DNA of 59,516 nucleotides from Oscillatoriales cyanobacterium. Its GTDB lineage: Bacteria; Cyanobacteriota; Cyanobacteriia; Cyanobacteriales; Microcoleaceae. This document shows positions 45,820 through 54,650 of the stretch, piece by piece (position 1 is the first letter of the stretch; the number at the start of each line of letters is the position of its first letter). A model generated the notes under the pieces. It worked only from the letters and a program-made list of their open reading frames with translations. It was not told where the DNA came from and searched no databases. The position numbers and the translations under genes are program-made. Location: assembly GCA_004293365.1 (NCBI GenBank), contig RDYN01000034.1:3032-62547 (forward strand), read 5' to 3'.

Positions 45820-48483
45820 ATGTCCTTCGTTGGCTTGCACATTCACAGCGACTACAGCCTGCTAGACGGCGCGTCTCAGCTACAGCAGCTAGCTGAACGG
45901 GCGGTGGAATTGGGGATGCCCGCGATCGCCCTTACAGACCACGGCGTGATGTACGGGGCGATCGAGCTAATCAAAGTTTGCCGAAATAAAAATATCAAGC
46001 CCATCATTGGCAATGAAATGTACGTCGTCAACGGCGACATCGAAGTCAAAGTTCGAGGTAGAAGAAAATACCATCAAGTTGTTTTAGCTAAAAACACCCA
46101 AGGCTATAAAAACTTAGTAAAACTTACCACAATTTCCCATTTAAAAGGAATGCCCGAAAGAGGTATTTTTGCCCGTCCTTGCATCAACAAAGAACTCCTC
46201 AAACAATACTCCGAAGGCTTAATTGTTACCAGCGCTTGTTTGGGTGGCGAAGTTCCCCAAATGATTCTGCAAAACAAGCTAGATACTGCCCGCGAAGTTG
46301 CCAAATGGTATAAAGAAGTATTTGGAGAAGACTATTATATAGAAATTCAAGACCACGGTTCCCAAGAAGACCGCATGGTTAATGTTGAAATCGTCAAAAT
46401 TGCCCGCGAATTCAAAATTCAAATAATTGCCACCAATGATTCTCACTATATTTCCTGCAACGACGTAGAAGCTCACGATGCTTTGTTGTGCATCAACACC
46501 AACAAACTAATTGAAGAAGAAAAGCGGATGCGCTACAGCGGCACAGAATATCTGAAATCCGCCGACGAGATGGCGCAACTGTTTCGAGATCATTTAGATG
46601 ATGAAACGATCAAAGAGGCGATCGAAACCACCCTAGAAGTAGCAAATAAAGTATCAAGATACGAACTCACAGGAGAAGCTCGGATTCCCACAATCCCAAT
46701 TCCCCCAGAACATACCGCCGATACCTATGTAGAAGAAATATCTTGGCTAGGACTATTAGAACGCCTCAAAGCCCGTACCAGAAATGAAATCCCCCCAGTC
46801 TACAAACAAAGACTAGAATATGAGCTAAAAATGATTCAGCAGATGGGTTTTTCTGAATATTTTTTAGTCGTCTGGGATTACATGAAATATGCTAGAGACA
46901 ACAATATTCCCGTCGGGCCAGGACGAGGTTCTGCCGCAGGTTCTTTAGTTGCCTACGTCCTCAATATTACCAACATAGACCCGGTACACCACGGACTGCT
47001 ATTCGAGAGATTTCTCAATCCCGAACGTAAATCGATGCCAGATATTGATAGCGATTTCTGCATCGAAAGACGGGACGATATGATTAAATATGTTACAGAC
47101 AAATATGGTACAGACCGCGTAGCGCAAATTATTACCTTTAACAGGATGACATCAAAAGCTGTTTTGAAAGATGTTGCCAGAGTTTTAGGTATTCCCTACA
47201 AAAAAGCCGATGAGATGGCGAAAATGATTCCAGTATCGCGGGGGAAACCGGAAAAACTCAAAGTAATGATTTCCGATAATACACCTGCACTAGAATTTAA
47301 AACTAACTACGAAAATACAATTTGTATTAATGCCGAAACTGGTACTGACGTTCCAGTACGTCAGTGGATTGACATGGCGATTCGTATTGAAGGAACCAAC
47401 AAAACCTATGGTGTTCACGCCGCCGGCGTGGTAATTTCTTCTGTCCCCCTTGATGAAATTGTACCGTTGCAAAAGAATGATAATGGTGCTGTAATCACCC
47501 AATATTTCATGGAAGATTTGGAATTTTTGGGTCTACTAAAAATGGACTTTTTGGGATTAAAAAATTTAACAACGCTTCAAAAAACCGTTGATTATGTTAA
47601 GCAAACTCAAGATATAACTATCAATGCTGAAGGCTTACCTTCTGACATAGAACGCAGAGCTCAAGAGACATTTACTAGGAACAACAAGTTACCCGGTGAT
47701 GTAGCAAAGACTTATCAACTATTAGAAAAAGGAGATTTAGAAGGTGTTTTTCAGCTAGAATCTTCTGGGATGCTGGATGTAGTAAAAAAAATCAAACCTT
47801 CTTGTCTGGATGATATTTCTTCTATTCTGGCGCTTTATCGTCCCGGCCCGCTGGATGCTGGTTTGATTCCACAATTTATCGATCGCAAACACGGTAGAGA
47901 AGTGGTTAAATACGACCATCCGCTGTTAGAACCGATTTTGAAAGAGACCTATGGAACGCTTTGTTTCCAAGAGCAAATTATGCGGATGGCTCAAGATTTG
48001 GCGGGCTATTCTTTAGGTCAAGCTGACTTGCTGCGCCGCGCCATGGGCAAGAAGAAGGCTGATGAAATGCAGAAGCAAAAGGAAACATTTATTGATGGGG
48101 CAACTAAGAATGGTGTCGCTCAAAGAGTTGCCGAAGAGTTGTTCGGGCAAATGCTACAATTCGCTGAATATTGCTTGAGCTATGACACGAAGATATTGAC
48201 TGTGGAATATGGGCCGATGGCTATTGGCAAAATCGTTGAGGAAGAAATTGAATGTCATGTTTACAGTGTTGATAATAATGGCCATATTTATACACAGCCA
48301 ATTGCACAGCGGCATCGCCGAGGTCAGCAGGAGGTCTTTGAGTATTGTCTGGAAGATGGCTCGATAATTCGCGCGACAAAAGATCACAAGTTTATGACTG
48401 CTGACGCTCAAATGCTGCCCGTTGACGAAATCTTTGAAAAAGGATTAGACTTAAAACAAATCAACTCCATCTCACATCTATAA
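45820..48483 (+). CDS. dnaE: DNA polymerase III alpha subunit, N-terminal part with N-intein
   Basis: 887 codons. Residues 1-784 are the N-terminal part of the replicative polymerase: PHP domain ([14 protein letters not shown]), polymerase core with [16 protein letters not shown] and the catalytic PDIDSDF, ending [12 protein letters not shown]. Residues 785-887 are an N-intein: [20 protein letters not shown] with the catalytic Cys1, then [13 protein letters not shown], and [20 protein letters not shown] with the TxxH-like block. It stops after SISHL, matching the end of known split DnaE N-inteins (about 102 residues). Protein splicing with the product of 49257-50975 is needed to make full DnaE. 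Confidence 0.96.
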   Translation: MSFVGLHIHSDYSLLDGASQLQQLAERAVELGMPAIALTDHGVMYGAIELIKVCRNKNIKPIIGNEMYVVNGDIEVKVRGRRKYHQVVLAKNTQGYKNLVKLTTISHLKGMPERGIFARPCINKELLKQYSEGLIVTSACLGGEVPQMILQNKLDTAREVAKWYKEVFGEDYYIEIQDHGSQEDRMVNVEIVKIAREFKIQIIATNDSHYISCNDVEAHDALLCINTNKLIEEEKRMRYSGTEYLKSADEMAQLFRDHLDDETIKEAIETTLEVANKVSRYELTGEARIPTIPIPPEHTADTYVEEISWLGLLERLKARTRNEIPPVYKQRLEYELKMIQQMGFSEYFLVVWDYMKYARDNNIPVGPGRGSAAGSLVAYVLNITNIDPVHHGLLFERFLNPERKSMPDIDSDFCIERRDDMIKYVTDKYGTDRVAQIITFNRMTSKAVLKDVARVLGIPYKKADEMAKMIPVSRGKPEKLKVMISDNTPALEFKTNYENTICINAETGTDVPVRQWIDMAIRIEGTNKTYGVHAAGVVISSVPLDEIVPLQKNDNGAVITQYFMEDLEFLGLLKMDFLGLKNLTTLQKTVDYVKQTQDITINAEGLPSDIERRAQETFTRNNKLPGDVAKTYQLLEKGDLEGVFQLESSGMLDVVKKIKPSCLDDISSILALYRPGPLDAGLIPQFIDRKHGREVVKYDHPLLEPILKETYGTLCFQEQIMRMAQDLAGYSLGQADLLRRAMGKKKADEMQKQKETFIDGATKNGVAQRVAEELFGQMLQFAEYCLSYDTKILTVEYGPMAIGKIVEEEIECHVYSVDNNGHIYTQPIAQRHRRGQQEVFEYCLEDGSIIRATKDHKFMTADAQMLPVDEIFEKGLDLKQINSISHL
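48172..48480 (+). other. DnaE N-intein (103 residues)
   Basis: Coding segment of the N-terminal split-intein half, from Cys1 (TGC at 48172) to the last sense codon. It is a close relative of Npu/Ssp DnaE N-inteins, as seen from [21 protein letters not shown] and DHKFMT. Cys1, Thr and His of blocks A and B are present, so it looks active. Confidence 0.95.
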
Positions 48484-48484
48484 A

Positions 48485-49264
48485 ATGTATCTCGACTATA
48501 GGAAACTAAAATCGGAACACAAGGAACAAATCATTTCTGCTTTTAATCAGGGCATGGAGTGTCGAGAAATTCCTAACTACCTTGGGGTAAGCGAGAGAGC
48601 GGTTTCAAGAGTTTTAAAAGAAGCTGACATTAATACTAAGCGGCGAAACCGCTATACTTTAAATGAAAGCTATTTTGATGTAATTGACTCTCAAGCTAAA
48701 GCCTATTTATTAGGTTTGATAGCTGCCGATGGCTGCGTTACTCAAACTAATTATGTAGCTTTTGAATCTATTGACAAACAACTTACAGAAATGCTCAGCA
48801 GAGAGCTACAATATTCGGGTGAGATTAGAATTGTTCAGCCTCAAAATTATGCTCCTCACTACCGAATAAATTTTTCTTCTGAAAAGCTGGCAAGCTCTTT
48901 ACATGCCTACGGCATCATAACAGGAAGAACTTTTTCAGGAGTTACTTATTTCCCTAACTCAAAATATTTAGCGTCTTATGTGTTAGGCTACTTTGACGGT
49001 GACGGTTGTGCTTATGCAAACAAAGGCAGGAGTGGCGGTTTAGTGTGCATCGTCGGTTCCTTTGAATTTGCCTGCGAACTAGCAAGGCACTTAGGCATGG
49101 GTTCTGTACAAGAGCATCAATTTAAAAAAGTTTATTATTGGAGAATATTTAGTCGAAAAAACATACAAGCGTTCTATGATTTTGTGTATCAGTACCCCAG
49201 ATTGGGGCTGCAACGAAAAAAGACTAAAATTGAGGATATTCTCAGGAGTTACAAACATGGTTAA
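48485..49264 (+). CDS. LAGLIDADG homing endonuclease between the dnaE intein halves
   Basis: 259 residues. N-terminal helix-turn-helix (SAFNQGMECREIPNYLGVSE, about 18-37) then two LAGLIDADG helices: AYLLGLIAADGCVT (73-86, acidic D82) and YVLGYFDGDGCAY (165-177, acidic D173). Both active-site acids are kept, so a functional single-chain endonuclease is likely. Its ATG follows the stop of the N-intein gene by one base, and its end overlaps the start of the C-intein gene by 8 bases. The frame differs from both. Such enzymes cut intein-free alleles at the insertion point and drive copying; the predicted target is the dnaE sequence around TTCGCTGAATAT|TGCTTTAAT. Confidence 0.93.
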   Translation: MYLDYRKLKSEHKEQIISAFNQGMECREIPNYLGVSERAVSRVLKEADINTKRRNRYTLNESYFDVIDSQAKAYLLGLIAADGCVTQTNYVAFESIDKQLTEMLSRELQYSGEIRIVQPQNYAPHYRINFSSEKLASSLHAYGIITGRTFSGVTYFPNSKYLASYVLGYFDGDGCAYANKGRSGGLVCIVGSFEFACELARHLGMGSVQEHQFKKVYYWRIFSRKNIQAFYDFVYQYPRLGLQRKKTKIEDILRSYKHG

Positions 49265-49364
49265 AATTATTAGTCGAAAATCACTAGGAACTCAAGAAGT
49301 ATATGACATTGGTGTGGAACGAGAACATAACTTTATCCTAGAAAATAGTCTTGTGGCCTCTAAT
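49257..49364 (+). other. DnaE C-intein (36 residues)
   Basis: Second half of the split intein: GTQEVYDIGVEREHNFIL with blocks F and G, ending VASN just before the Cys of the C-extein (TGC at 49365). Length equals known DnaE C-inteins (36 residues). The terminal Asn and following Cys needed for splicing are present. Confidence 0.95.
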
Positions 49365-50975
49365 TGCTTTAATAAATCCCATTCAATGGCCTATGCCTAT
49401 ATCACTTATCAAACTGCTTATTTAAAAGCAAATTTTCCTGTTGAATACATGGCTGCACTGCTGACAGCTAACCGAGGCGATCAGGAGAAAGTACAGAGAT
49501 ATATTGCTAATTGTATCAAACTGAAGATTGACGTTGAGCCACCTGATATTAATGGTTCTGAACTTACTTTTACGCCACTTCCTATGGAGATGACAAAGGC
49601 AGAAAAACATAAAATTTTGTTTGGAATTTCGGCGGTCAAAAATGTTGGTGAAGGGGCAATTGAGAATATTTTGGAGGCGCGAAAGGAAGGGGGTAATTTT
49701 AAGTCTTTACCAGATTTGTGCGATCGCGTAAATCTACATTCTGTCAACCGTCGCGCCCTAGAAGCCTTGATTCACTGCGGTGCTTTTGATAAAATCGTAC
49801 CCAACCGCCGTCAATTAATAAATGACCTTGAAGGGGTGATGAAATGGGCCCAAGACCGCAAAAAAGATCGGGAAAGCGGTCAAGGTAATCTGTTTGACTT
49901 GTTAGGTGGGAACAGCTTTGCTAAGTCGGCGAATACCTATGATTCTGCCCCAAAATCAAAAACTGTGAAAGATTTTGACACGCAGGAAAAATTGCGTTTA
50001 GAAAAAGAATTGCTGGGTTTTTATGTATCAGAGCATCCCCTCAAGTTTCTGCTTCAATCCAATCAAGATCCAGATGTGGTGACTCTCGCACAGTTAGCCG
50101 AGAAAAAGGGTAAAGTATCCGTTATTGTCATGCTCAATGCTATCAAACTTGTAGTGACAAAAAAAGGCGATGCGATGGCAATTTTGCAGTTAGAAGATTT
50201 GACACACCAAATCAAGGCTGTTGTGTTTCCCAAGAGTTATGAAGAAGTTAAACAGCATATTACAGAGAATGCTATCTTACAGATTAGTGGGAAAATTGAG
50301 AAGGATGGCGAGGAAATTCAGATCATTGTAGATACTGCAAAGCCTGTAGAGGAACCAAAGGTTACAGAGGAAATCGAGAACCCAGTACCGGAAACACAAA
50401 ATTCTTGGGCGGCGCCATTGCAAACACAAAATTCTTGGGCTCCGCCATCGGAAACACAAAATTCTTGGGCTCCGCCATCGGAAAAACAAAACTCTTGGGC
50501 GACTCAGCCGGAAAAACAAAACTCTTGGGCGAATCAACCAGTCAACTTTGGACGATCGACAAAACCAGTGGAAGTTACAGAAATGGTGATTGTCAAGTTT
50601 ACACCGCCGCAGGTGCAAGATGTCAAAAACCTCAATTCTCTGAAAGCTATTTTGCAAGAACTTTCCAATCGTGGAGAGGATGCTAGCGTTTCTGTCGGAG
50701 GAATCGTTGTCGGTGAATATTCCTGTCAGCCGCTTCGCATCAAGCGTCAATTGTGGGTACAAGATGGCGATGGCGCTGTTAGCCGTCTCAAGTCGGCGGG
50801 ATTTGATGCTTGGGTTTTTCCTCTCGACAGTCGGGGGGATGCTGCGATATTTCGAGAAGTTCGATCGCAACTTAACATACATTCTTGGGCCAATCGCTTA
50901 ATTGACGCAGATGTCGATCGCATATCCCAGTATCTCAACTATCTCGCCCAACTAAACAAACGCCCGCCAAATTAA
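49257..50975 (+). CDS. dnaE: DNA polymerase III alpha subunit, C-terminal part with C-intein
   Basis: 572 codons from ATG 49257, which has AGGAG 8 bases upstream; the frame is open back to 49176 but the standard C-intein Met is at 49257. Residues 1-36 are the C-intein (MVKIISRKSLGTQEVYDIGV, then EREHNFILENSLVASN, ending Ala-Ser-Asn). The next residue is the +1 Cys of CFNKSHSMAYAYITYQTAYL. Then the polymerase C-terminal part with helix-hairpin-helix, the OB-fold (VIVMLNAIKLVVTKKGDAMA) and the tau-binding tail. A five-fold ten-residue repeat (QNSWA units) interrupts the linker near residues 380-428. It overlaps the convergent kinase gene by 24 bases. Confidence 0.95.
   Translation: MVKIISRKSLGTQEVYDIGVEREHNFILENSLVASNCFNKSHSMAYAYITYQTAYLKANFPVEYMAALLTANRGDQEKVQRYIANCIKLKIDVEPPDINGSELTFTPLPMEMTKAEKHKILFGISAVKNVGEGAIENILEARKEGGNFKSLPDLCDRVNLHSVNRRALEALIHCGAFDKIVPNRRQLINDLEGVMKWAQDRKKDRESGQGNLFDLLGGNSFAKSANTYDSAPKSKTVKDFDTQEKLRLEKELLGFYVSEHPLKFLLQSNQDPDVVTLAQLAEKKGKVSVIVMLNAIKLVVTKKGDAMAILQLEDLTHQIKAVVFPKSYEEVKQHITENAILQISGKIEKDGEEIQIIVDTAKPVEEPKVTEEIENPVPETQNSWAAPLQTQNSWAPPSETQNSWAPPSEKQNSWATQPEKQNSWANQPVNFGRSTKPVEVTEMVIVKFTPPQVQDVKNLNSLKAILQELSNRGEDASVSVGGIVVGEYSCQPLRIKRQLWVQDGDGAVSRLKSAGFDAWVFPLDSRGDAAIFREVRSQLNIHSWANRLIDADVDRISQYLNYLAQLNKRPPN
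50391..50535 (+). repeat. 30-base in-frame repeat inside dnaE C-terminal gene
   Basis: Five units of 30 bases, each encoding ten residues with QNSWA at their centre (ETQNSWAAPL, QTQNSWAPPS, ETQNSWAPPS, EKQNSWATQP, EKQNSWANQP). The middle two units are almost identical in DNA. It sits in the linker after the OB-fold and before the tau-binding tail. Confidence 0.9.
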
Positions 50976-52979
50976 CATTTCATCCCCATCGCCACCGGTG
51001 ACTAAAGTTTGACCGTCAGGACTAAAAGCCACCGGATTGCGCCCCACAAGACTCGACAAACATAGGCCTGTTTGCAAGTTCCACAGTTTAACAGTACCAT
51101 CTCGACTGCCGCTAGCCATAGTTTCGCGATCGGGACTGATAGCCACCGAAATCACCTCGTCAGAATGCCCGATCAAAGTATTAATCAATTCCCCGGTATC
51201 GGGATTCCACAATTTTATCGTAGCGTCCGCACTGCCGCTGACAATCATCTTACCATCTTGACTAAAGGCGATCGCATAAACCCAATCAGAATGTCCGACA
51301 AAAGTCCGCACGCTCTCTCGCATCCCTAGGCGCCAAACCTTAATAGTTTTGTCCGCACTACCGCTAGCCAGCATCATACTTTGAGGGCGGAAACTCACAG
51401 ATAAAACCTTGTCAGAATGGCCCGAAAGTTTGTGAACTAAAGCTCCGTTGTGCTGGTTCCACAACTTAATACTCTTGTCCCCGCTCGCACTCGCAATGGC
51501 TCCTCCATCGCAGCTAAAAGCCACCGAATATACGGAGCCGTAGCGGTGACTGTACGGCGACCCATAATCGCTGTAAAACTCGCGAATCATCGCCTTTTTA
51601 TCCAGCTTCCACTCAATAACTTTTCTGTCAAAACTGCCGCTAACCAGCATTCTCCCATCGGGGCTGATAGCCACCGCATCAACCGTCGCGCAATGACCGA
51701 AAAAAGTATGGATTAATTCTCCTGTTTGCAGGTTCCACAGCTTAATTGTTTTATCATCGCTGGCGCTAGCGAGAATATTGCCTTGAGGGCTAATTGCAAT
51801 AGCATTAACCGAGTCTGCATGACCGTGAAGAATGCGCGCGCACTGCCAGTTATGAGACAATAATTGCGGGTTGCTAGCTGCGGTTGTCACCTGCACATTC
51901 TGGGGTGGCGCGGCAGAAACGGCGGTTGCTGTCGTTGTCTGCGAGTGAGTTACAGACGAATTAATGGCTATTTTGGTGCGATAGTTATAGGCAATTTGCG
52001 ATCGGGGATATTGCCCAAATTTTACCAAGTCGTGCAGCACTTCTGCGGCGGATTGATATCGCTCTCTTACCGAATCTTTGAGCAATTTATTTAAAATAGT
52101 TGTTAATTTTTGGCTGACTTTGATGCCTTTTTGTGCTAAGTGCGATCGCCAAATCCATTTGCATTCCAAAGCATCGAACAAATCATTCAGCACCGCCCCA
52201 GTCAGCAAGTGAATGCAGGTAACGCCCAAACTGTAAAGGTCGCTCGCCGGATAGGCCTTACCGCTGCGGATTTGTTCGATCGGCGCATAGCCAGCAGTTC
52301 CCGTTATCGTACCAGTTTTCGCCTCAGAAATAGCGCTAATCTGCTTGGCCACCCCAAAATCTACCAGCACAAACTGACCCCCCCTGGGCTTCCCCTGTAC
52401 AGCAGGACACCCGGCCCGAATTATCCCTTTTTTTCCATTACCAAAAGTCGAGAGAGTTTGGGAATTTCTCCGCAGAATATTTTCCGGCTTAATATCCCGA
52501 TGAATCACCTGCTGCTCGTGAACAAATTGCAAAACAGGCAACAAATTAATCAACAATTCCCAAATTTGTTCCTCGCTAAAAGCTCCCCGCTGCTGCAACT
52601 CCTGAAACAAATTATTTCCTTCGATTAACTCTTCGACAAGATACAGGTGTTTTGCATCTTCAAAAGAAGCCAGCAAACTTGGAATCTGCGGGTGTTCCCC
52701 GAGTTCGTAAAGCCGATGAGCTTCTTGTTTAAACAGTGCAGTTGCCTTTTCTAATTCTGCCTTTTCTTGAAGGTGGGGAAAAAATTGTTTGATGGCGCAG
52801 CGAGTTTTCAACCTATCTTCATCGACAGCTAAAAAAGTGCGGCCAAATGTTCCTTCACCGATAGGTTGAAGGGCGCGGTAACGCTCTTTCAGCAGCAATT
52901 TTGAGCCGCACGCCAGACAAAACTTGGTTGAATCAGGATTCTGCGGCTTCTGGCAATGGGGATTGAGGCAATAGCTCAT
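50952..52979 (-). CDS. Serine/threonine protein kinase with WD40 repeats
   Basis: 675 residues. N-terminal zinc-ribbon-like C4 (CLNPHCQ..., FCLACGSK), then a Hanks-type kinase: IGEGTFGRTFLAVDED, VIHRDIKPENIL, LVDFGVAKQ, GTAGYAPIEQ. About 75 residues of linker follow, then seven WD40 blades from about residue 378 (HADSVNAIAISPQGNILASA, ending LWNL). Between HRD and DFG there is an extra segment (TLSTFGNGKKGIIRAGCPAV) not usual in the family, probably a repeat insertion. It is a soluble kinase with a propeller scaffold; targets unknown. Its 3' end overlaps that of the convergent dnaE gene by 24 bases. Confidence 0.93.
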   Translation of the reverse strand: MSYCLNPHCQKPQNPDSTKFCLACGSKLLLKERYRALQPIGEGTFGRTFLAVDEDRLKTRCAIKQFFPHLQEKAELEKATALFKQEAHRLYELGEHPQIPSLLASFEDAKHLYLVEELIEGNNLFQELQQRGAFSEEQIWELLINLLPVLQFVHEQQVIHRDIKPENILRRNSQTLSTFGNGKKGIIRAGCPAVQGKPRGGQFVLVDFGVAKQISAISEAKTGTITGTAGYAPIEQIRSGKAYPASDLYSLGVTCIHLLTGAVLNDLFDALECKWIWRSHLAQKGIKVSQKLTTILNKLLKDSVRERYQSAAEVLHDLVKFGQYPRSQIAYNYRTKIAINSSVTHSQTTTATAVSAAPPQNVQVTTAASNPQLLSHNWQCARILHGHADSVNAIAISPQGNILASASDDKTIKLWNLQTGELIHTFFGHCATVDAVAISPDGRMLVSGSFDRKVIEWKLDKKAMIREFYSDYGSPYSHRYGSVYSVAFSCDGGAIASASGDKSIKLWNQHNGALVHKLSGHSDKVLSVSFRPQSMMLASGSADKTIKVWRLGMRESVRTFVGHSDWVYAIAFSQDGKMIVSGSADATIKLWNPDTGELINTLIGHSDEVISVAISPDRETMASGSRDGTVKLWNLQTGLCLSSLVGRNPVAFSPDGQTLVTGGDGDEMLIWRAFV

Positions 52980-53125
52980 CTGTGTTCCTGCCTGGAGATT
53001 CCCACCAAAGCTAAACTTAGCAACATGGTAGTTCTAAATATTCTAATGCTTTGGTGAAATTTTGCAGGGCAAGCCGATCGCCAATTGCTATCTCTACAGT
53101 TAACTTTAGGACGCGCTTCACCGTA

Positions 53126-53315
53126 AAAACCCGGTTTCTACCCAAAATTACCAATTGTGAGCCATAGAGGTTAAGACAGAAACCTGGTTTTTGACCCCGC
53201 CTGCGTCCAAGACTAATACCAATTTAAAAAAAGAATGCAACAGTATTCTTGTCCCCCCCGCAATGCAGCGGGGGGGCTGGGGGGGTCGAAGAGTGTTGCA
53301 CGATTTTAGAAAAAT
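53126..53315. repeat. CCGGGTTTC palindrome and second copy of the 95-base dispersed element
   Basis: AAAACCCGGTTTCT at about 53127-53140, followed at 53217-53315 by the element also seen at 15041-15134. The two copies share their ends (TACCAATTTAAAAAAAGAAT and GAGTGTTGCACGATTTTA) and differ mainly in the length of C and G runs of the central palindrome. Confidence 0.85.
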
Positions 53316-53334
53316 TGTATAAACAGTTAACGGC

Positions 53335-53673
53335 TTATTCTCCCGCGTCTGCAAGACACTCTTGCTTTTCGCCACCATTCTGTGAGGATGCTTTGGCTTT
53401 AATCACCGCTTCCCGAAAGCCTAAAACTACTAAAATATTGGCAAGTGTCAAGAATAGTTCCGCAGAACCGTGCAGCCAATCGACATTTGCTAGCGACTCG
53501 TTGTAGGCAACTTTTGCGTAAATTGCGGCAGGAATAGTCACGGCCACAAAAACCAGAGTCCCGTAAAATCCCATCAGAGCTAAACGAGGTGTTTTTCCAG
53601 ATTTTGTCAAAAACCAGAGAAAACCCAAGTAGGGAAATAGAGACAGCACAAATAAACTTTCTTTGGAAATCAT
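53335..53673 (-). CDS. DUF3593 membrane protein
   Basis: 112 residues with three hydrophobic segments (ESLFVLSLFPYLGFLWFLTK, GFYGTLVFVAVTIPAAIYAK, ELFLTLANILVVLGFREAVI). It is the DUF3593 family, found in cyanobacteria and plastid-bearing plants, unknown function, and distributed like DUF2499 (44854). The C-terminus is charged and variable. Short gap to upstream repeats. Confidence 0.86.
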   Translation of the reverse strand: MISKESLFVLSLFPYLGFLWFLTKSGKTPRLALMGFYGTLVFVAVTIPAAIYAKVAYNESLANVDWLHGSAELFLTLANILVVLGFREAVIKAKASSQNGGEKQECLADAGE

Positions 53674-53960
53674 TAGTATTTGGTGAGCGACCAGATACCA
53701 TGATAGATTAAAAAGTTAAAAATTAATGTGAATAATTTTTAACTTTTTATTTTGAATTTTTCATGCCTAATTTGACAAAGGAACCCTTTTCTGTCGAACT
53801 GCTAGAGACTCACCCAAGCCCATAGCTTTTAACCCTCTCCGCAGCAGATCGCTAGTATTAAAAACCAGTGACCTGCGCGGATAAACAACCCTTAACTCTT
53901 TCCCTAACACCGTTATTAGCATAACACATTTTCAACCGTGCCAGTCTGTTAATTGTTACT

Positions 53961-54614
53961 TTACCCAGCAATCCGAAACTGAGATATTTCCAAAGTTGCC
54001 GGTCTGCTAGGTATCAAGCAAGTATCGTTCAAAACCTCTAAATCAGCCAAGCATTTTCTATCTGCTATGATAATTTCCGCGAGCTTAGCATCAAAATCAA
54101 AACGCGGGCCGCAATCCCAAATTTTGAGTTCCCAGTGTCCGTTAAATACCGTAATTTGGAGTTGAATAGGAGTTTCTACGGGCAGATTTTTGTGAGCGTG
54201 GCGAACTGCATTAGTGAAACCTTCAGCTAAAGCTAACTGAAATTGGAACCAAGCCTCAGTGGGGATCGATACATCTTGCAACTGCTCGAACCAATCCAAA
54301 ACTCTAGTTAAAGCATTCACATCTGTGTTGACTTGCAGGTTGATGTTTTTAACAGAACTTTCATTCAGTTCTGCTTCCTGCTCTATGTCATCTTGCCAAT
54401 CCCACTTCTTTTTTAACAAATTCATGAACCCATCTAAAGGGCTAGCCTTTTTTATATTTTGCGATCGCGATCGACTTTCTACTTCGTAACTTTTGCTCAG
54501 CGACAAACAATTTCGACCGTCGAAAGTCCGGGTGTAACTCAGCTCGTCTGCAATCTGCCACATGAGTTTGATCCCTCTGCCGCCTTCTGCCAGTTGATCT
54601 ATGCTGTTCGACAT
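53961..54614 (-). CDS. HATPase-type anti-sigma regulatory protein with swapped halves
   Basis: 217 residues from the ATG at 54614 (GAGGA upstream; an ATG at 54650 is less likely). The C-terminal two thirds match the N-terminal half of a Ser/Thr-kinase-type HATPase: NTDVNALTRVLDWFEQL, the N-box ALAEGFTNAVRHAHKNLP and the G1 box LKIWDCGPRFDFDAKL. The G2 part, normally at the end, is instead at the very N-terminus (LAEGGRGIKLMWQIADELSY, RNCLSLSKSYE). So the order is permuted, and the C-terminus ends in an unrelated tail. It may be a rearranged copy of two adjacent genes; activity is doubtful. Confidence 0.72.
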   Translation of the reverse strand: MSNSIDQLAEGGRGIKLMWQIADELSYTRTFDGRNCLSLSKSYEVESRSRSQNIKKASPLDGFMNLLKKKWDWQDDIEQEAELNESSVKNINLQVNTDVNALTRVLDWFEQLQDVSIPTEAWFQFQLALAEGFTNAVRHAHKNLPVETPIQLQITVFNGHWELKIWDCGPRFDFDAKLAEIIIADRKCLADLEVLNDTCLIPSRPATLEISQFRIAG

Positions 54615-54650
54615 TGATTTTCCTCGTCTGAAAGTATTAGTTGTGTCCAA

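Noticed and set aside
50277-50882. 201-codon antisense ORF in dnaE-C
   Set aside because: It mirrors the 30-base repeat and coding strand of dnaE-C; shadow frame.
45820-50975. dnaE as a frameshifted pseudogene
   Set aside because: The breaks fall exactly at the ends of known split-intein halves, catalytic residues are intact, and the middle ORF is a complete LAGLIDADG protein; random frameshifts would not give this.
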